Translations under genes and position numbers: made by a program
The notes under the pieces: generated by a model
What the model was told of the DNA's origin: nothing
Seen by the model: only the letters and a program-made list of their open reading frames with translations
The model's database searches: none
Shown here: piece after piece, positions 44,585-58,494 of the stretch
How positions within the stretch are numbered: the stretch's first letter is position 1
How the letters are laid out: each line of letters opens with the position of its first letter
From: Norana najaformis
Taxonomy: Eukaryota; Annelida; Clitellata; Crassiclitellata; Hormogastridae
Direction: 5' to 3'
DNA: 64,000 nt
NCBI GenBank assembly: GCA_964023275.1
Contig: OZ029915.1
Location: 33,645,989-33,709,988, forward strand

Positions 44585-44947
44585 GTCGATTTACCAATGC
44601 TATTTTGGAGGTTTAAAAAGGTGTTCTATTATTGGATTAATTACAGTCGTCACGTTTGCGCTTCAGTCTAGAGATACTTCAGACTACGCTGCTGGAGAGT
44701 CTGTTGGGGCTTTTAATCATGTGCCTTTTAGCTTCACCAAATTAAGCGCAATATAGTGACTGTTTCCTGATCCGTGTTTTCCAATATGGTATGTTCAGCT
44801 TAATGAAATAAGCCACAAGTTGCTTCGATAATTATGGTAGTATGGGTTGATTATTTGCCAAAAATAAAACAGTTCTGAGTGCCATATTGACTACTAAAGT
44901 GACACATGAACAGGTTTTGACATGTCTGTCAGCAGTCCGATCCGAAC

Positions 44948-45060
44948 ACTTTAGCCTATCGATTTTATTTTGACTGAGCACCTGTTAATAAGCTGGTCCC
45001 CGTGACGTGGCTTTTGTTGGGGGCTGTAGATATCTCGGGATTACGAATACGATTACGATA
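44948..45060 (+). mobile_element. LINE 3'-UTR fragment (copy B)
   Basis: Allelic or duplicate counterpart of 34185-34300. Confidence 0.75.
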
Positions 45061-48000
45061 GCCGCCATTTTGCTTTTGGTGTTCATTTGGTTTAAAACAA
45101 GACACAAGTTACACGTTGCTCTTTATTGTTGTTTCTATAAGTTAGACACCCAGAAACTTTTTCAAGTTTCGCATGGCCGCCATTGTGTGTTGTTAGGGAT
45201 TTGGAACATCAAGCTCCGAAAATGACCGTGGAAAACAAATTATTCGCAATCAACACAATGAAGTCACTCAGAAAAAAATTGTTTATTTGTTTTCCTTAAA
45301 ATGCTTCTTCACTTTTAAAACCGCATGCTTTCTAATTTATCCTAGTCTTATCAAATGAATGACTTGACAGTGATGTGGGAAACCACGAAGGGATTTAATT
45401 AGTCCATGCTCATACCCACAAATAATTTAAATATTTTTGGGCATTGACCTGATTGCCACTCGATGGTGCGCCATCGGTTCATGCCTTGTGCAGTAGACAC
45501 CGGCGCGATAGAAGTTATTAATATACAAATTATGATAATAATATTTATAAGCGAAGGAGTTTATTGCCTCAGCTAGAGCGTTTCGAATGTAGTTTTGGTT
45601 GGTATGACATATTTGACAAACGTGAATGATAGCTTTTTCATGTAAAGTTGTTTGATATATTTTCTGTCAGCATGAATTCTCTGATTCAGGAAACCAAAGA
45701 CCCAACTTCAGTGAGTCATCAAGACTCCTCCGTGGGCCATTCATGTTGTTGTCCCCACAGTTATGATAGCATTCATTTAAGTATGCACAGAATAAGTGGA
45801 AATGGAAGGTTTTATATGCCAAATGTAAAATTTGGACTGGTGCTTCTATTTTATGGTGGTGGTTGTGGGAGCTAGTGGTCGTTGTGCTTGCGGTGGTAGC
45901 CGTGGTGTGCTGGTGTGTATTTGTCATGGTGGTGATAATGACGGTACTGATGAATGAAAGGGCTGATGATTCGTGTGCATGGTAAAGGACAGATGAGGAG
46001 GCATTGCTCTCGTGTACGGATCTGGACATTTGTATAGCGCCTTTTAGGAACCTCTTTAAGGCGTGGGATGCTTCAAATCTGGTGGAGGAACCAAGAACTA
46101 GCATATATTTATGTCGGATCGACATCGTATTCAAACATATGTGAATATACGTTTGCCATAGAACTATTGTATGGCTTTATGTATTTTTGCATTCGCCATA
46201 TATGCCGACCTTACGTAGGTTTATGTATACAAGCCACGTATAGTTACTGCATATCTACGAATATATATATATATATATATATATATGTCTCTGCTCGTTG
46301 AACACATTATAAAGTTGATGGCCATCCTTTGTGTCTGTCGACGCATATAAAGCCGCAATAATCAGACGAGGAACATATATCGACAGGGCAAATTAGGATG
46401 GAACAGCGTATGATGGCCAAAATGGCCCTGTGCAACAGTCGCCTTTTATTCTTATCCACAATGTATGGTTTCAAGAATGAAAAATAAACTGCGTCTGTGT
46501 GCTGCCCTTGCAGGCTTCCGTAATAACTCGAACTACCTGTGCTTTGGCATGCATTGTTCTGATTCCGCCCTTTCCTTTAGTAACTGGCCTAACAAGAAAT
46601 GGAGCACGAACAAGAAAAAGTTTTCGATGATTTAACCTTGCAGACAGCTTAGATCAGTTATCAATCAACACAGGCTTTCTACAGATTTGCGTCGCCATGA
46701 CTTTTACTACGCGTGTTCAAAAAGTAAGCGTCTTTGACGCTTTGGAATGGATAGCAATATTCTTATGAAAATCTGAACAACGAATTGTGAAATACGCAAG
46801 TATTTTGACGAGAAGGCGCTACATAATCCGGTACGAAATTGATCGATGGTTGCATGTATAAAATACACATGCAGATGCAAATCCGAGACAGAACAATTCC
46901 CTTCTTGCTGATATTATCCGGCGTGCTTCCATAACAACCAATTAAATGAAAAGTATGCATTCTGTGATTTCAGATTCTAACGAATAGACACCTTTTTACT
47001 AATTAATTCACACCATGTGGACAGTAATTTAAAGCTGCTAACGACCATTTCATTTCTGTGGCGGAATTTATAACCTAAGTGTGATATTGCTATATATAGT
47101 TCTTCACATAGTATTTACTATTAACTATAGTACTACATTTATTGGTATTAATATTACAAAAGTGTCATTCCTGATATACCATTACTATGTGCGTTTAACT
47201 GCGCGATTTACGATTATTATTGAATCATTTGTAATTCACGTGGTCATTTTAAAATTCTCTTTAGTTAAATGTACACTCGCATGTCAATTAAATAGCAGTG
47301 GTAGTACTTATAACACTTTTATGAACATGCTGTACAACATCAAACCTGTTCCTGACTGTTCAGTAGTAGTAGTAGTAGCAGCAACTGCTAAAACTGTATT
47401 ACAATGACAATAGTAGGCTTAGTTTGGAAAGAGCAGTTCTTGGTGTCTATGTAAATATCTTTGCTGTCACTTAAACGTTCAAGAAAAGCAATTTAGAAAA
47501 ATTCTGAAACATTATGTATGCGAAAGAAGTAGCCATCTCTTGCAATTATTGATGGCGATCTTGTTGTTGTTTTTGTTATTTCTGTTGTTTATGACTCAGG
47601 TTTGTGTATTGTATTGCAGGCAGAATTTGAGACTGTCCCTCTTGTGTAGTTGCGTTGAACAGTTTAAGGGATCAGCTATTTTCTCACCAATTATATATCT
47701 GCTTGAATGGAATTCCTTCAAAATTGAGCGTCCAAACAGGGGATCTTTCGTGCCTCGGTGACTTTTGAAATAAACTGCGTACTTCTTGACCACCGAAAAT
47801 TTATCCTAAGCTGCTTCGAAGGAACTTTCACTGTATGACCAAACCTAAAAGGGATCATTCCGACTGATTTATCGGTTACGCTGTGACTCAAATCTGCCTC
47901 AAAGTCCCAAGTTCACCAAAGAATTTTGCAGATGTTCTTTATAAAGGGATTATTCATAGTTGATGAAACGATCGTTAAGAAGGGATCCTTCACATTCTGA

Positions 48001-49320
48001 TTAAACGGCCCTGGCAGAAGTTTGTATCGGCTTGGATGAGAGACTGGGAAACAGGCAAGGGTGGAACGACTTTCATGTCGCTCTGAATTCGTGTGCAAAC
48101 TAATAAACGGCTTATAAAATCATTTGCCACTGACAGACCGCGGTGCAAAAAGCTAAATAACAAGGGCAACTAAACTGACAGACATAGTCGCTCGTGCTGG
48201 AAAAGACAGATAGAGAGAAAGATGCAGAAAACTACACAGATGGACAAAAGGATACGAAGTAAACGTGAGATATTAGGAGAGTGAAGGAGCAGGATATGTC
48301 CGTACAAATATCAAGTCCATCAGAGTAGGAATGAAACTGGGTGGACGTTGAGCGAACTTGAAATCAAAAAGATTGTCATGTTTGTAGTCGTTATCATCAA
48401 CAACGACGACGTTAATGACTACGGTATTATCATCAGGCTGCAAGTTCAGCATGTCTTCGGCGAAGCACAGGCGTCGTTGCCTTGACAACGAAGCATCACA
48501 AGGAATCTCATCGATTGATCGACAGGCGGACAAACGCAGATGAAGACAAACGCACGCAGACGGACAGACACATACAGACAGACTGTACATTAAGTACGGG
48601 TCGTAAAGAGAGAGGGGTGGCGGTGAGACGCAGGCTACAGGCATAATAGGAAGCAGTGGCAATTGATGGCAACATAAACCAGGGAAACGTCGACAGACAG
48701 ACAGACAGACATCAGACAGAGACAGACAGACAGACAGACGCTAACTATCACGACTGATAGGCAGGTACTTATAGACGAACGGAGAGGCATAGACAAATAA
48801 ATAGACAGAGTCGGAAAGAAGGACGTATATAAAATATGTCTAGGCAGAGCGATACAGACATACACAATGACAGATAGACAGACACATTGGCTGTGATAGA
48901 CGGACGAAAGCAGTGAGACGGGTGAGACAAACTGCGCGACCATTCTCCAACAGTGGACACCAACCGGTCATCGCAAAAACTCCGCGTCTCTCTGCTTGTC
49001 CGTCTCCATTTCCATGTCACCGTCTCCCTATGGATCCCTGCATCTGCCTGTGCACCTATTTCTTACGGTCATCGCCTGTGAAGGCAGAGATGCATCTCTG
49101 TTGAGCAGGGAGGGACGCAGGTGAGGCTGAAACGAGATTAAAGAGGATTACCTCGTATCGAACGCTGATCCTTCGTCGACTGACGAACTTGATCGAAACG
49201 TCGTCTTCGTCTGTTTCCGGTTTAAGAGGAATGATGGAGCGACGGCCGAAAAATCTTTTGCCCGATAAAGGAGCCCTTCGAAAGACTGGAACAGCCCACC
49301 TGGCACCTGTCCTCCACACA
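45061..49320. other. non-coding part of copy B
   Basis: Same content as 34301-38563; no gene beyond what is listed there. Confidence 0.45.
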
Positions 49321-49836
49321 ATGGCCTTGACCTACCTTGTCCTACTGACAGGTTAGTCAAACTTCGTTTCTAACAGAACAAGCACTAATCCAACTGTTAT
49401 TACTAGCAATATTGATAGTAACTGAAATAGTATTATAACTAACAACAACAGTAACGATAATGACGCAGATGATTATGCAGTTGATGGGGAGAATGATGAT
49501 TATGATGGCGGTGATGATAGGGGTGGTGGTGATGATGATAGTCATGATGATGATGGTGATGATGATGATGACTGAGATTCGTTTATTACACATCATGCTC
49601 AACAGCATCACCAGTTGAGTTATCTATCTCAAATCGTGCATCTATCCTTGCGTGCTACTCCACTTCGTTATCACCCACCTCATCATCATTCTCATCTTCG
49701 TCGTCGTCATCATCATTTTCATTAATCGTTCGTCGTTTTTCAAATATTCGCAGTCTTCGCCACGATGTTCATGTTTTCTACGTCCTCAGCGGAAGTTCAG
49801 TTTACAAAGGAAGGATTTCATCTGTCGATCCCTTGA
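49321..49836 (+). CDS. candidate two-exon secreted peptide (copy B)
   Basis: Counterpart of 38564-39078. Exon 1 is 49321-49351 with donor GTTAGT, and exon 2 begins at 49754 and ends at TGA 49834-49836. Exon sequences match copy A exactly by eye, whereas the intron differs at a few bases. Same caveats apply. Confidence 0.25.
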
Positions 49837-51271
49837 TGTGTGTCTCCTCTTGTCTTTCCGCCTGCGTCTGTCCGGCAGTATGAATGTTTGCATTCGTTTT
49901 TATATCATTGCTCAACATCCATTTTATTCCAATGACCAACTCTGACTCGTCGTTTGCTCTTTTTGCTTTGCTAGGCAAGGTTCAAGTCTGTTTGTTGAAC
50001 CGGAACACAGATTTTGTATTGGGAGGGGAGAGGGAGGTAAACAAAGGAACAATCCAAAAAAGAAGAAGAAAAAGGAAGAAATGAAGAACGAATGAAAGAA
50101 GAAGGGAAATGAAGAAAAGGAAGAAGTGAATCACAGAAGGGCAAGTGAATGAAGAGATATGCGAGCAACTGAATAGTAAAAGAAGAAACAAACACCGTAG
50201 GTAAATGGATAGAAGGGATGGATGGATGAATGGGTGGTGGAAGGAAAGACGGACGGACGGACGGATGGAACTGATAGGTAAGAGAAGAGAAGAACAGTGA
50301 AGGAGAAGAAGGCAGTGAAACAGACAGCAGTGATGAGACAAAGAGACGAACTGGTGTTGGAACCGAAGACACATAAGAAAGCATTTCATTGTCTTCGACG
50401 ATTCGCCTTCGATTACGAACCACATCTTATCGCATATGCACCCACACCCACACATATGCACAAGCACACAGACACAGACTGACGCACACAGAGACAGGCA
50501 AACACGCACAAAAACACGACGCAGATACAGACACACACAGCCACGCGGAAACAATAAAGCAAATTGCGGCATAATGACGTCATAAATTCTTGGTACGACG
50601 AGGCGTTCGACGTGCCATATGGGCTTCGTCTCAGCCACGGAAACAGTGCATCTCAGCACTGACTTCCTATTTTCTCGGCACTTGGCACTTGTTTCGGCAC
50701 TTGGAACAGCGCTCATTGGACCACGTCGAATGGCGCATTTGTCGATTAGAGACAGAGAGACAGACACACAGACATATAAGCAGACCTAAGGATAGTAGCA
50801 CACGCAGATACAGAAAGACATGGAGCGTAGCTTTGCAATTTGCGAAATCGTTAAATCTTCCTGTCATTATTATTATCCAAATATTTATTGGTTTACGCCA
50901 AATCGGGCGACTTGGCTGGCTAAGCATCGCTTCGAAATCTTGGAAAGCCAGACTCAGGGTCATTTCCACGAACGAAGCAATAGTATCAAGGTCATCACAG
51001 TCTTCAGTTCTCCTACAAAACCTTTCTTACTGTAAACGCTCAATACACGATCGCTTCTCCATCCTGCACACTCACTAGAAATTACAGATATAGCTTTAAG
51101 CCTTATACATACAGATATAGATATAAACCATTTCCCTCACCCGCCTGACATATTTCCCTCATCTGAGACCTGGCAGTAGACACAACAGGCCAGATAAAGT
51201 AGTAAGTAATTCAACAATTAACACCATTCTATTTATCTACAATCCTCGTGATACGATCCAAAAACGCCTAG
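49837..51271. other. simple-sequence-rich part of copy B
   Basis: Counterpart of 39079-40481, with the 36-bp purine-rich insertion at about 50069-50104. Long minus-strand Ser/Leu/Phe frames are compositional. Confidence 0.5.
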
Positions 51272-51962
51272 ACGAGCCTTATTGACTGTCATCGAGTAGC
51301 AATGTTGAATGTAATGAACTTCTATTCGCTGAAGGTTACAGCAGTAGTTTATTAGATCATAGCCAGAATTTATCAGACGCCAATTCCTAAATAAATGTGT
51401 TAATGTATTATCAGTAATGTTGAAATGACTGCATAGTGCCACTCTTGGTTAGTTAATTTGCAGTATTCAGTCGTTTTTTTTTGGAAGAACTTTATATTGC
51501 TACTGACTCGCTTTGGGCAGGGCTGAGGCGAAATTTGTGGGCTTTAACCCCTTAACCCTATAGCTGGCGCTACCTCTGGTTTCAGCGAAGCGCTTTTATA
51601 ATATGCATGTGTGTGTGTGTGTGTGTGTGTGTGCATTTAATGTGTGTATTTAATAGTGCCTTTTAAGTACGTTACAACAGTACTGCACAAATGATCAGAT
51701 GTTATGGCAATGACCCTCGTCTAAGGATCGCAGTCCTGTTTGTAGAGCCTTGGAGGCGATAAGAACCAAATCTTCCAAGCGAGGGCGGGGATTCGAACCT
51801 TGAATGATGGAAACTGTGGGTTTTGACCTAAAACCGGTTTCCCCATGATACACAGGTTGTCTAAATTATGGACACGAACCAATAGAGAACTATTGTAACC
51901 TTCAGTGAGTAGAAGTTCATTACATTTAACACTGTTAGTCAAGAAGAGCCAATAAGGCTCGT
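51272..51962. repeat. inverted-repeat-flanked element (copy B)
   Basis: Same structure as 40482-41165, with a longer (TG)n inside. Confidence 0.5.
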
Positions 51963-54900
51963 TCAGGTGTTATTCTGATCGTGCCACCAGAACTGTAGCT
52001 TCTAGGCCATCCCCTAGACGAGGATCATGTGCCAGAACATATGATCAGTTAGATAGATAGTCAATGGTGCAGGGCTTTTGTAAGGTACTTAAAAGGTTCT
52101 ATGCTTAACCTAGACTGCGCAGTAAAGAAGGGGCTTTGGGGAGGGAAGTCTCATTGGTAGAGTTCTATCAGACGGCGACCGGCTTCAAAAGAGCCTTTGA
52201 GAGATGAAAGTTGCCTCTTCTCTTAAGCAGACTTCCAGGGGTTCGTTTGTGGCGCCGTAGCAGGATCTTCTTTGTCTCCTTCGCTTTCTCTTTCCTCCTC
52301 TCCATATGTCATTTGTACTCAGTGATATTCCTGCACTTGTAGACGCCTTTAGATAGTCTTCTAAGCTAGACTGGCGCTCCATAAGTTAATTTTTTTTTAA
52401 ATTTGTCATAAGAGTCACCATTAGCTGAGCCAAATACTGGCTTGAAACAGAATCAGTAGCTGTGCTAGAGTCATTCTTGCCTTTACTGTCTATTTTAATA
52501 CTAATTTAAAGCTTAACGGAATACAGTTGTGTAATCTAAACCACACAAATACTTTCATTATTAGAATGTTGGCTATAAGTTATCTCTTTTCGCACTAAAG
52601 CCGAATAACCCTATCGACCTATCGAAGTCGCTATTTAGTTTAAACTAAATTTCTAACTTGTACTCTTCAACACAGAAATTTCTATTCATAAGAACAAGAG
52701 TAATTCTAGGTATGGTAAGGTAATGTAAGGTAAAATAAGGCGAAGAAGGACAAGGCGAAGAGAGGTAATCAATCACTTCATCGCTAACGTGCCTCTATCA
52801 TTTATCGCCCGAGAGACGTAACTCGGGAGCTCGATGACACTTCGACTGAACCGCAAACATGACCAAAGCAATCCAGCAACTGGACAACTTTGCATTGATT
52901 GTTATCCGGTTATAAGTTGCTCGATGACGACGTGTCGTCAGATGACCAGCGTTCGAGTGAATCAGACGAGAAGGTGAATCAGATTCCGACAAACAATTAA
53001 CTCCGGTCACAGAGATGACAGACAGACAATCAGGACCAACATGCGACACGAGCGGAAACAGCGTAGTTATCACTTAATTCCTGTCACTTGTTCCTTTTTC
53101 CTCAGGAGTTTTCTGTTGTTGGTTGATTCTAATCCAGGAGGAAATTCAGCAGTTTTTTGCGGGGACTGACTCATTCGGCCACAGAGGACGCTTAAGTCAG
53201 AAACTTCTCTGTAACCGGGCCTCAGCAGCAGCAGCAGCGGATCAAATCCGCTGAGAAATTAGACGCGCAAATGTCCAGATATATAGGCCTACGAGACCCA
53301 CTGCATGTGGCTGAGGGTGAGTGACGAGGGCCAGACAGACAGCGCATACAGGCACACACAGGCAAACAGACACACAGACAGACGTATTCTTTGGCTTCCA
53401 TGGTTACGGCCGAGCACCTACCTATCCGGTGTACGCCCGAGGCAATTGAAGTGATTGAATGGACACTGGACGCCATTGTCTGCCTTCACCACCTTCTCCT
53501 CCAAGTATTACTCCTCCTTCCATTGCGTTCCCTTTTCCTCCTCTTCCTCTTGCAAAGCACGAAGAACAATTTCCCATCCGCGCCATGACTGCGTTCCGCA
53601 ACAACCGCACCTAGTCCGGTTAGGGTCTGGGAAAGTAAGTCGGGGCAAAGGTCCCGTTTAAGGTCAGAGTTGGAATTAGGCTCTAATTCGGGTTACTGAT
53701 CGAAGAAGTCTGTGTTAAAGATTCAGATTTGAAAAAGACGTCAAACGTTTTCTTACCACACCTGATGCGATTGACTCGTTATACAACCAACCATCTGACG
53801 GATTTGTTGAACGCGTGACTCCGTGTCTCATCCAGGCAACGAGTCACATAAACAACTACGCTGTATGATAATGAATGAGACAACGACTACGACGACTACA
53901 GATACGATAACTATGACATCAGTCGGGAAGCCGTAAAGTATATGCAAAACGAATCTGCGAGTCAGGGTTGCTGCCCCGTTTTAAAATACTGAAAAGCGCC
54001 AAATGTTTTGGCTTATAGTAATCGTAATTTCCCGATTTCGTTAGAGATCTCGTATTCAAACCATCAACCGCTAAGAATAGATTATCTGGCTGTTGTAAAT
54101 CTATTAACAACAAAGTCTTATTTCGAAATTGCCAAAATCCTATCGTTTCGACTATGATAGCAACAGCGGTTTATTTATTATTTATTTATTTATTTATTTA
54201 TTTTATTTGTTTATTTATTTATTATATAACGGATTCATATCATGACTCGATCGTTCAGTTGATTCTCATTTTAAAAATCCTGCTGATTATGCCGTTGCTA
54301 TCCTTCAAAGCACTTGTCATTAGCGCCGATTTCTAGGGATTAATTTGTTTTGCTGTCCACGTGCTGGTTCTGCGAGGCGCTACAACAGTTTTAATTACAT
54401 TTGATTGATGATTCTTGATCATTTCAGTCATTGGCGGCATCCCGGTCACCTTTGAAGCGGTAATTAACTCGGTCAGTCGTCAACTGGAAAGAGATTGCAT
54501 TCCCTAAGGACCTGCAAAACGCTCGTTAGTCCGATCGAAATTAGTTTAGAGCCGCAGTTAAGTTCACTGCTCAACGTGTGGCTTAGCTCATCTTATATTG
54601 CATTTCCTTGTCTAGCAGGCCTTGTGTTACGATGCTCATTTTTCGGCATTGTCTTAATTGTCTTGTGTGATTTTACCTTGCCAGTCTTATCTGATAGTAG
54701 TTATCTGGCCTTGTCTAGCTGTTTCACGTGTTTTGCGAGCTCTTTTCTTCATTGCTCTATTCGTCTTGTGTGATCTTTTCTTGCCAGCTTTATCTTGTAG
54801 CGGTTGTCTTGCAAATCCTTGTCTTACTTTTTATTTTTTTTTGCATTGCGTTAAATGTCTTTTCTTGTCTTTCTTAGCATCATCTCGACTTTCCATATCT

Positions 54901-55238
54901 TTTTGGCTTGTGATGGCTTCTTACGCAGCCGTCTTTCTTTTCCTGATCTTGTCTTGTCTACCCTTGCGATCTATGTCTGTGTGTTGTATATTGTATTGTC
55001 TTGTCTCAGTTTGTCTTGCCTTGCTTCGGATTTCTTAACACATCCCTCTGGAACTTACCTTGTTTCAAATCGCTTCATCACCAAATGCCACTTCTGACCA
55101 GTCGATGGTGATCGTCAGTGTAGAAACCGGCTTAAATTCGGAGGCTACTTTTTAACAATAAGCATCGCTGTATCATGCAGAACCAGAATAATACAAACAA
55201 ATTAACGACGTCCATATATAGGCTTCTTTTTAAACTAT
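51963..55238. other. non-coding part of copy B
   Basis: Counterpart of 41166-44454; (TTTA)n at about 54170-54225. Confidence 0.45.
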
Positions 55239-55506
55239 CGGTGAGCGATAGTATAATGGTTAGCGTGCTGGATTGTCAATCGAGAAGTCGGTGGTTTAAA
55301 TCCCCGCCAGGGCAGAAATTTGTTTCAAGATTTCGGCTCCACTTGCTCCACTCAGATATAATGAGTACAACGACCGTACACTGTCAGTGTAAAACACAGG
55401 CGGCGAAGCAGAGGGCTGGCCACCCGCCTTCATATGACGAGGTTAAGAAAATGAAGTCACCAACACTTCATACTCTTAGCTGCCTCAAAGGTAGCTTAGG
55501 GGACTG
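55239..55506 (+). mobile_element. tRNA-derived SINE (family 1), complete copy
   Basis: The head carries an A box in TAGTATAATGGTTAGCGTG and a B box GGTTTAAATCCCCGCC. The body shares with 11215-11483 the blocks ATAATGAGTACA, GACCGTACACTGT, CAGGCGGCGAAG, TTCATATGACGAGG, ACTTCATACTC and GCTGCCTCAAAGGTA. The head resembles a degenerate tRNA-Asp-like sequence (GTC at the anticodon position), but the acceptor arms do not pair, so it is not a tRNA gene. Confidence 0.85.
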
Positions 55507-57550
55507 TTAGTCTTCTTCTATTTCAAATCTCATCAGAAGATAACGGGCTCTAGGTTCGGTCCCTTTCTCCATGTTCTCCTCCATGCTCCGGCTTCCACTC
55601 TGTGATGTAGAGAGGACTCTAGAGCCCACCTTCCCTATGCCATTATTTCCTGATGGAGTCTTATATGATGATATATGTAATGAAACTTAGTAGTGCCACA
55701 TCAAAGTCCATCGTTGTCGTCGTCGCCGTCATCTCTTGGGTCATATTACTTTGTCCAGTGGCTTCGTTTCAAGAAGCCTCATCGTCAGTTGCTGATATCA
55801 TCACTGATTAGTATTAGAGATTTAGTGCTGATGTAAACACCACATTCCCCACCGTCCTCATGGCTTCCTAAATATCCTGTCACAATGTCATCATCATTGC
55901 CATTGTCGTCAATGTCATCATTACCTGCTGTATTTACTTTATTCAGCTGTATTCGTCAGCATCATATTAGATTCCATCGCCATGCACAGTCCTCGCAGTC
56001 TTTATGACTTCCTATGATTGATTTCATATCATGATAATCATCAAACTATGCTGTGTAATCAGTTGTAATTCTACTCATTCTACGCTTTGCTATAGACATC
56101 AATTGTCGTCCTCCGGGAATGACGAACGAAGTATATCATTTCTGGGTTGTACGATTGTCTTTGTATGAATGTATGTATGTATATATGCACGAGTCAGCCC
56201 TTTTATGAACACGCAGTATTAAATGGGGTGAGGAAATTTGAACGCCGAGTACAATGCAGGCGTGCATTCCTGGAAATGCCAGTGTAGTATACTTTTGCCT
56301 CGGACTAGTCTAGACATGTTCAGGTAAGCAGAAATATATAGGCTTGAATGATATATAGGTACACGTGTTTTGTCTGTACATAGAGTTGATTTTAGGCTTT
56401 CGATAAGATGACGGGTAATATATAATGGAAGCTAATAATTTGGAAATTCTTCACGAATTTTAAATGATGAAAGACATTGTTGAAAAGAAGAAAGTCAATA
56501 TAAATCAAAAGAAAAGCCAAGTTTTTGATTTGTACGTAGAAACAGGCCACGTTACTTCGTACAAGATGTTATAAGTAGAGCCTAAAGTAGTACAGTACAG
56601 TCTTGGAGATAACACTCACAGTATGTATGCATGTAAGTGTGTATGTAAGTGTGTATGTAAGGGTGTATGTATGTATGTATGTATGTATGTATGTATTTAT
56701 GTATGCATTTACGAATGTATCTAGACGCTTAATATAGCGTCTTTTAGGTCTTATTCAGTTTAAAGTGCCTCAGATTTGAAAAATTCTGTATTTCTGAGCT
56801 CACTAGAGATTCTGCTTTTTCTGCCATTCATAGTAAAAATGTCTGTAGATTCTGATCTGTCTTTTGTCGGAGTGGAGTTGAATGGAGAAAGATCAAGTGG
56901 AGAAAGGTGGTAAGGGTAAAGACAGCATCCTTGTGTGCATGCCTCTAGAGAGACTTCTAAGAAGCTTGATATCCATGGTTGAAGGATATTTGGGATATGG
57001 CATAAACACCACTAAAGCAGTCCAACAGCAAAATCCCTTTTGAAGCTCACAAAAGTCATTGGTACTCCTTTACCTACTGCGAAAGGATGGAGGACCGAGT
57101 TGGCTTATTTGGCTCGGAATGGCATGGCCGGTTATCTGTCCACGTTCTAACTAGCTCAGTGTCGATTAATTTCGCTGTGCTTGTCAGCTTCGTATCCATA
57201 GCACCAAGCCCACAAGGGACAGCATGGCCAGAGGAGATAGTTCGGGAGGCAGAGGAGGGCAGGGGAGAGAACCAGTCAATCAATCCTGAGCCCGTTATTC
57301 TTCAGACGGGCTTTCGAAGTCTAGTATAAAGACACTGCAATTTATATGCATAATATATAGGTGGACATGAATCAGGATTATATATTGGCCAATTGATCCC
57401 GAGGACAATAGATCATATCAATTGTGGCTAAATTTAGACAACCTTTGACTAGAAATTGATGATGCGTGCAACGGTGATCAATCATTGAACAATGCAACTA
57501 TACATAACATCATAAAAGTGAAAGACTTGCCGCCGATGGACTTGGGAGCA
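55507..57550. other. intergenic stretch with (ATGT)n
   Basis: (ATGT)n at about 56620-56706 and ATC-rich DNA around 55700-55925. A LINE-tail-like ATATAGCGTCTTTTAGG is at about 56733. Frames at 57074-57329 on both strands have no recognisable motif. Confidence 0.45.
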
Positions 57551-57709
57551 GGGTAGTCGGTCAGTGAATAGCAGGGCTATGACGCTGAATGCCCCGTATG
57601 GTAGGCGGGTTAAAGCTTGGGTACTAGCGGGGTAGTAGGTTAGTGGATAGCAGCGCTATGGCGTCAGATTTACCCGTATGAGACTCACCGTGTTAAAGCG
57701 TTAGATGTC
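57551..57709 (+). repeat. 79-bp tandem duplication with tRNA-like units
   Basis: GGGTAGTCGGTCAGTGAATA at 57551 recurs as GGGTAGTAGGTTAGTGGATA at 57630. Each unit then has GCAG.GCTATG.CG, CCCGTATG and GTTAAAGC. The first part resembles a Pol III A box; the B-box match is weak. It could be a dimeric tRNA-derived repeat. Confidence 0.45.
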
Positions 57710-58494
57710 GTAACTCGCTATTTATATAGCGCACTGCGTATTATAAGATGCGTCCTGGCCGTAAGACGTGCTAGATTGATGCGACTCAGAGGAAGAGGGA
57801 TGATCTAGGATCACCGTGGTCAGACGCAAATTAGCCTCCAGCCTTTGTGTTGCTGTTGCTCTCCCTCTCTGCCTCGCTCCCTACTTCCCTATCTTCCTCT
57901 CTCCCTCCCTTCCTCCTTCTCCCCTCCCTCACATACACATAATGACTTCCGTCTCTCGAATATTAGACTCTGTCGACGATATTAGTTTGATCTTTCGATC
58001 TCTGACAACGATGCTAAGTCATTTATCTTTACATATGCATGTATGTTTGTATATATGTAATACACATGCGCATAAATGCATAACAACAGAGTCATACAAA
58101 CAGGGACACAGACAGGCAGAAAGAGAAAGAGATAGCGACACTGAGAAAGACAGAATCCACGTACCAGTTTATGGGTTTGCATATGTAGGGAAGATATTTT
58201 CTCGCCCGGACAAAATATTGCAGTCAAATATCGTCCGTCCAAAGAGACGCAAGAATCCATAAACCAACTTCCTATTGGCTGCCATATATACATGGGACGT
58301 GCGCTGCTGAGCGCCGCGCGGCCCGAGGTTAAAGGTCAGGGGTCGGAGTTTCTGCTGTTCTGTCCGACTGTCATAAAGTTGAAAGAAAGAAATTGGAAAA
58401 AATTCGTTGGACCGTTGTAAACAGGCGCAGGGCGCAGATTAGCTCGCTAACCGAGGAAGACAGGACGACCGATGATGTCCGGTTGCTTGTGTGG
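57710..58494. other. unassigned stretch
   Basis: CT-rich at 57850-57940 and AGA-rich at 58105-58150. The frames at 57816-58293 look compositional. Confidence 0.4.

Larger units (their letters stand above)
44585..55358 (+). repeat. 10.77-kb block, copy B (likely haplotype 2)
   Basis: Begins at the base homologous to 33819 and follows copy A to its last base (CTCAGATA at 55351-55358), then continues into unique DNA. Differences seen include a 36-bp insertion (about 50069-50104), a 7-bp loss near 48960, a shorter (TTTA)n, a longer (TG)n and many single substitutions. Confidence 0.95.

Noticed and set aside
55239-55315. Functional tRNA gene (Asp-like, GTC)
   Set aside because: A and B boxes are present but the acceptor arms do not pair and the T stem has mismatches. 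Homology to 11215-11483 extends about 190 bp past the head, as in a SINE.
33819-55358. Genuine tandem segmental duplication
   Set aside because: Not excluded, but the exact coincidence of block edges with a ten-N gap and the SINE at the break favour uncollapsed haplotypes.
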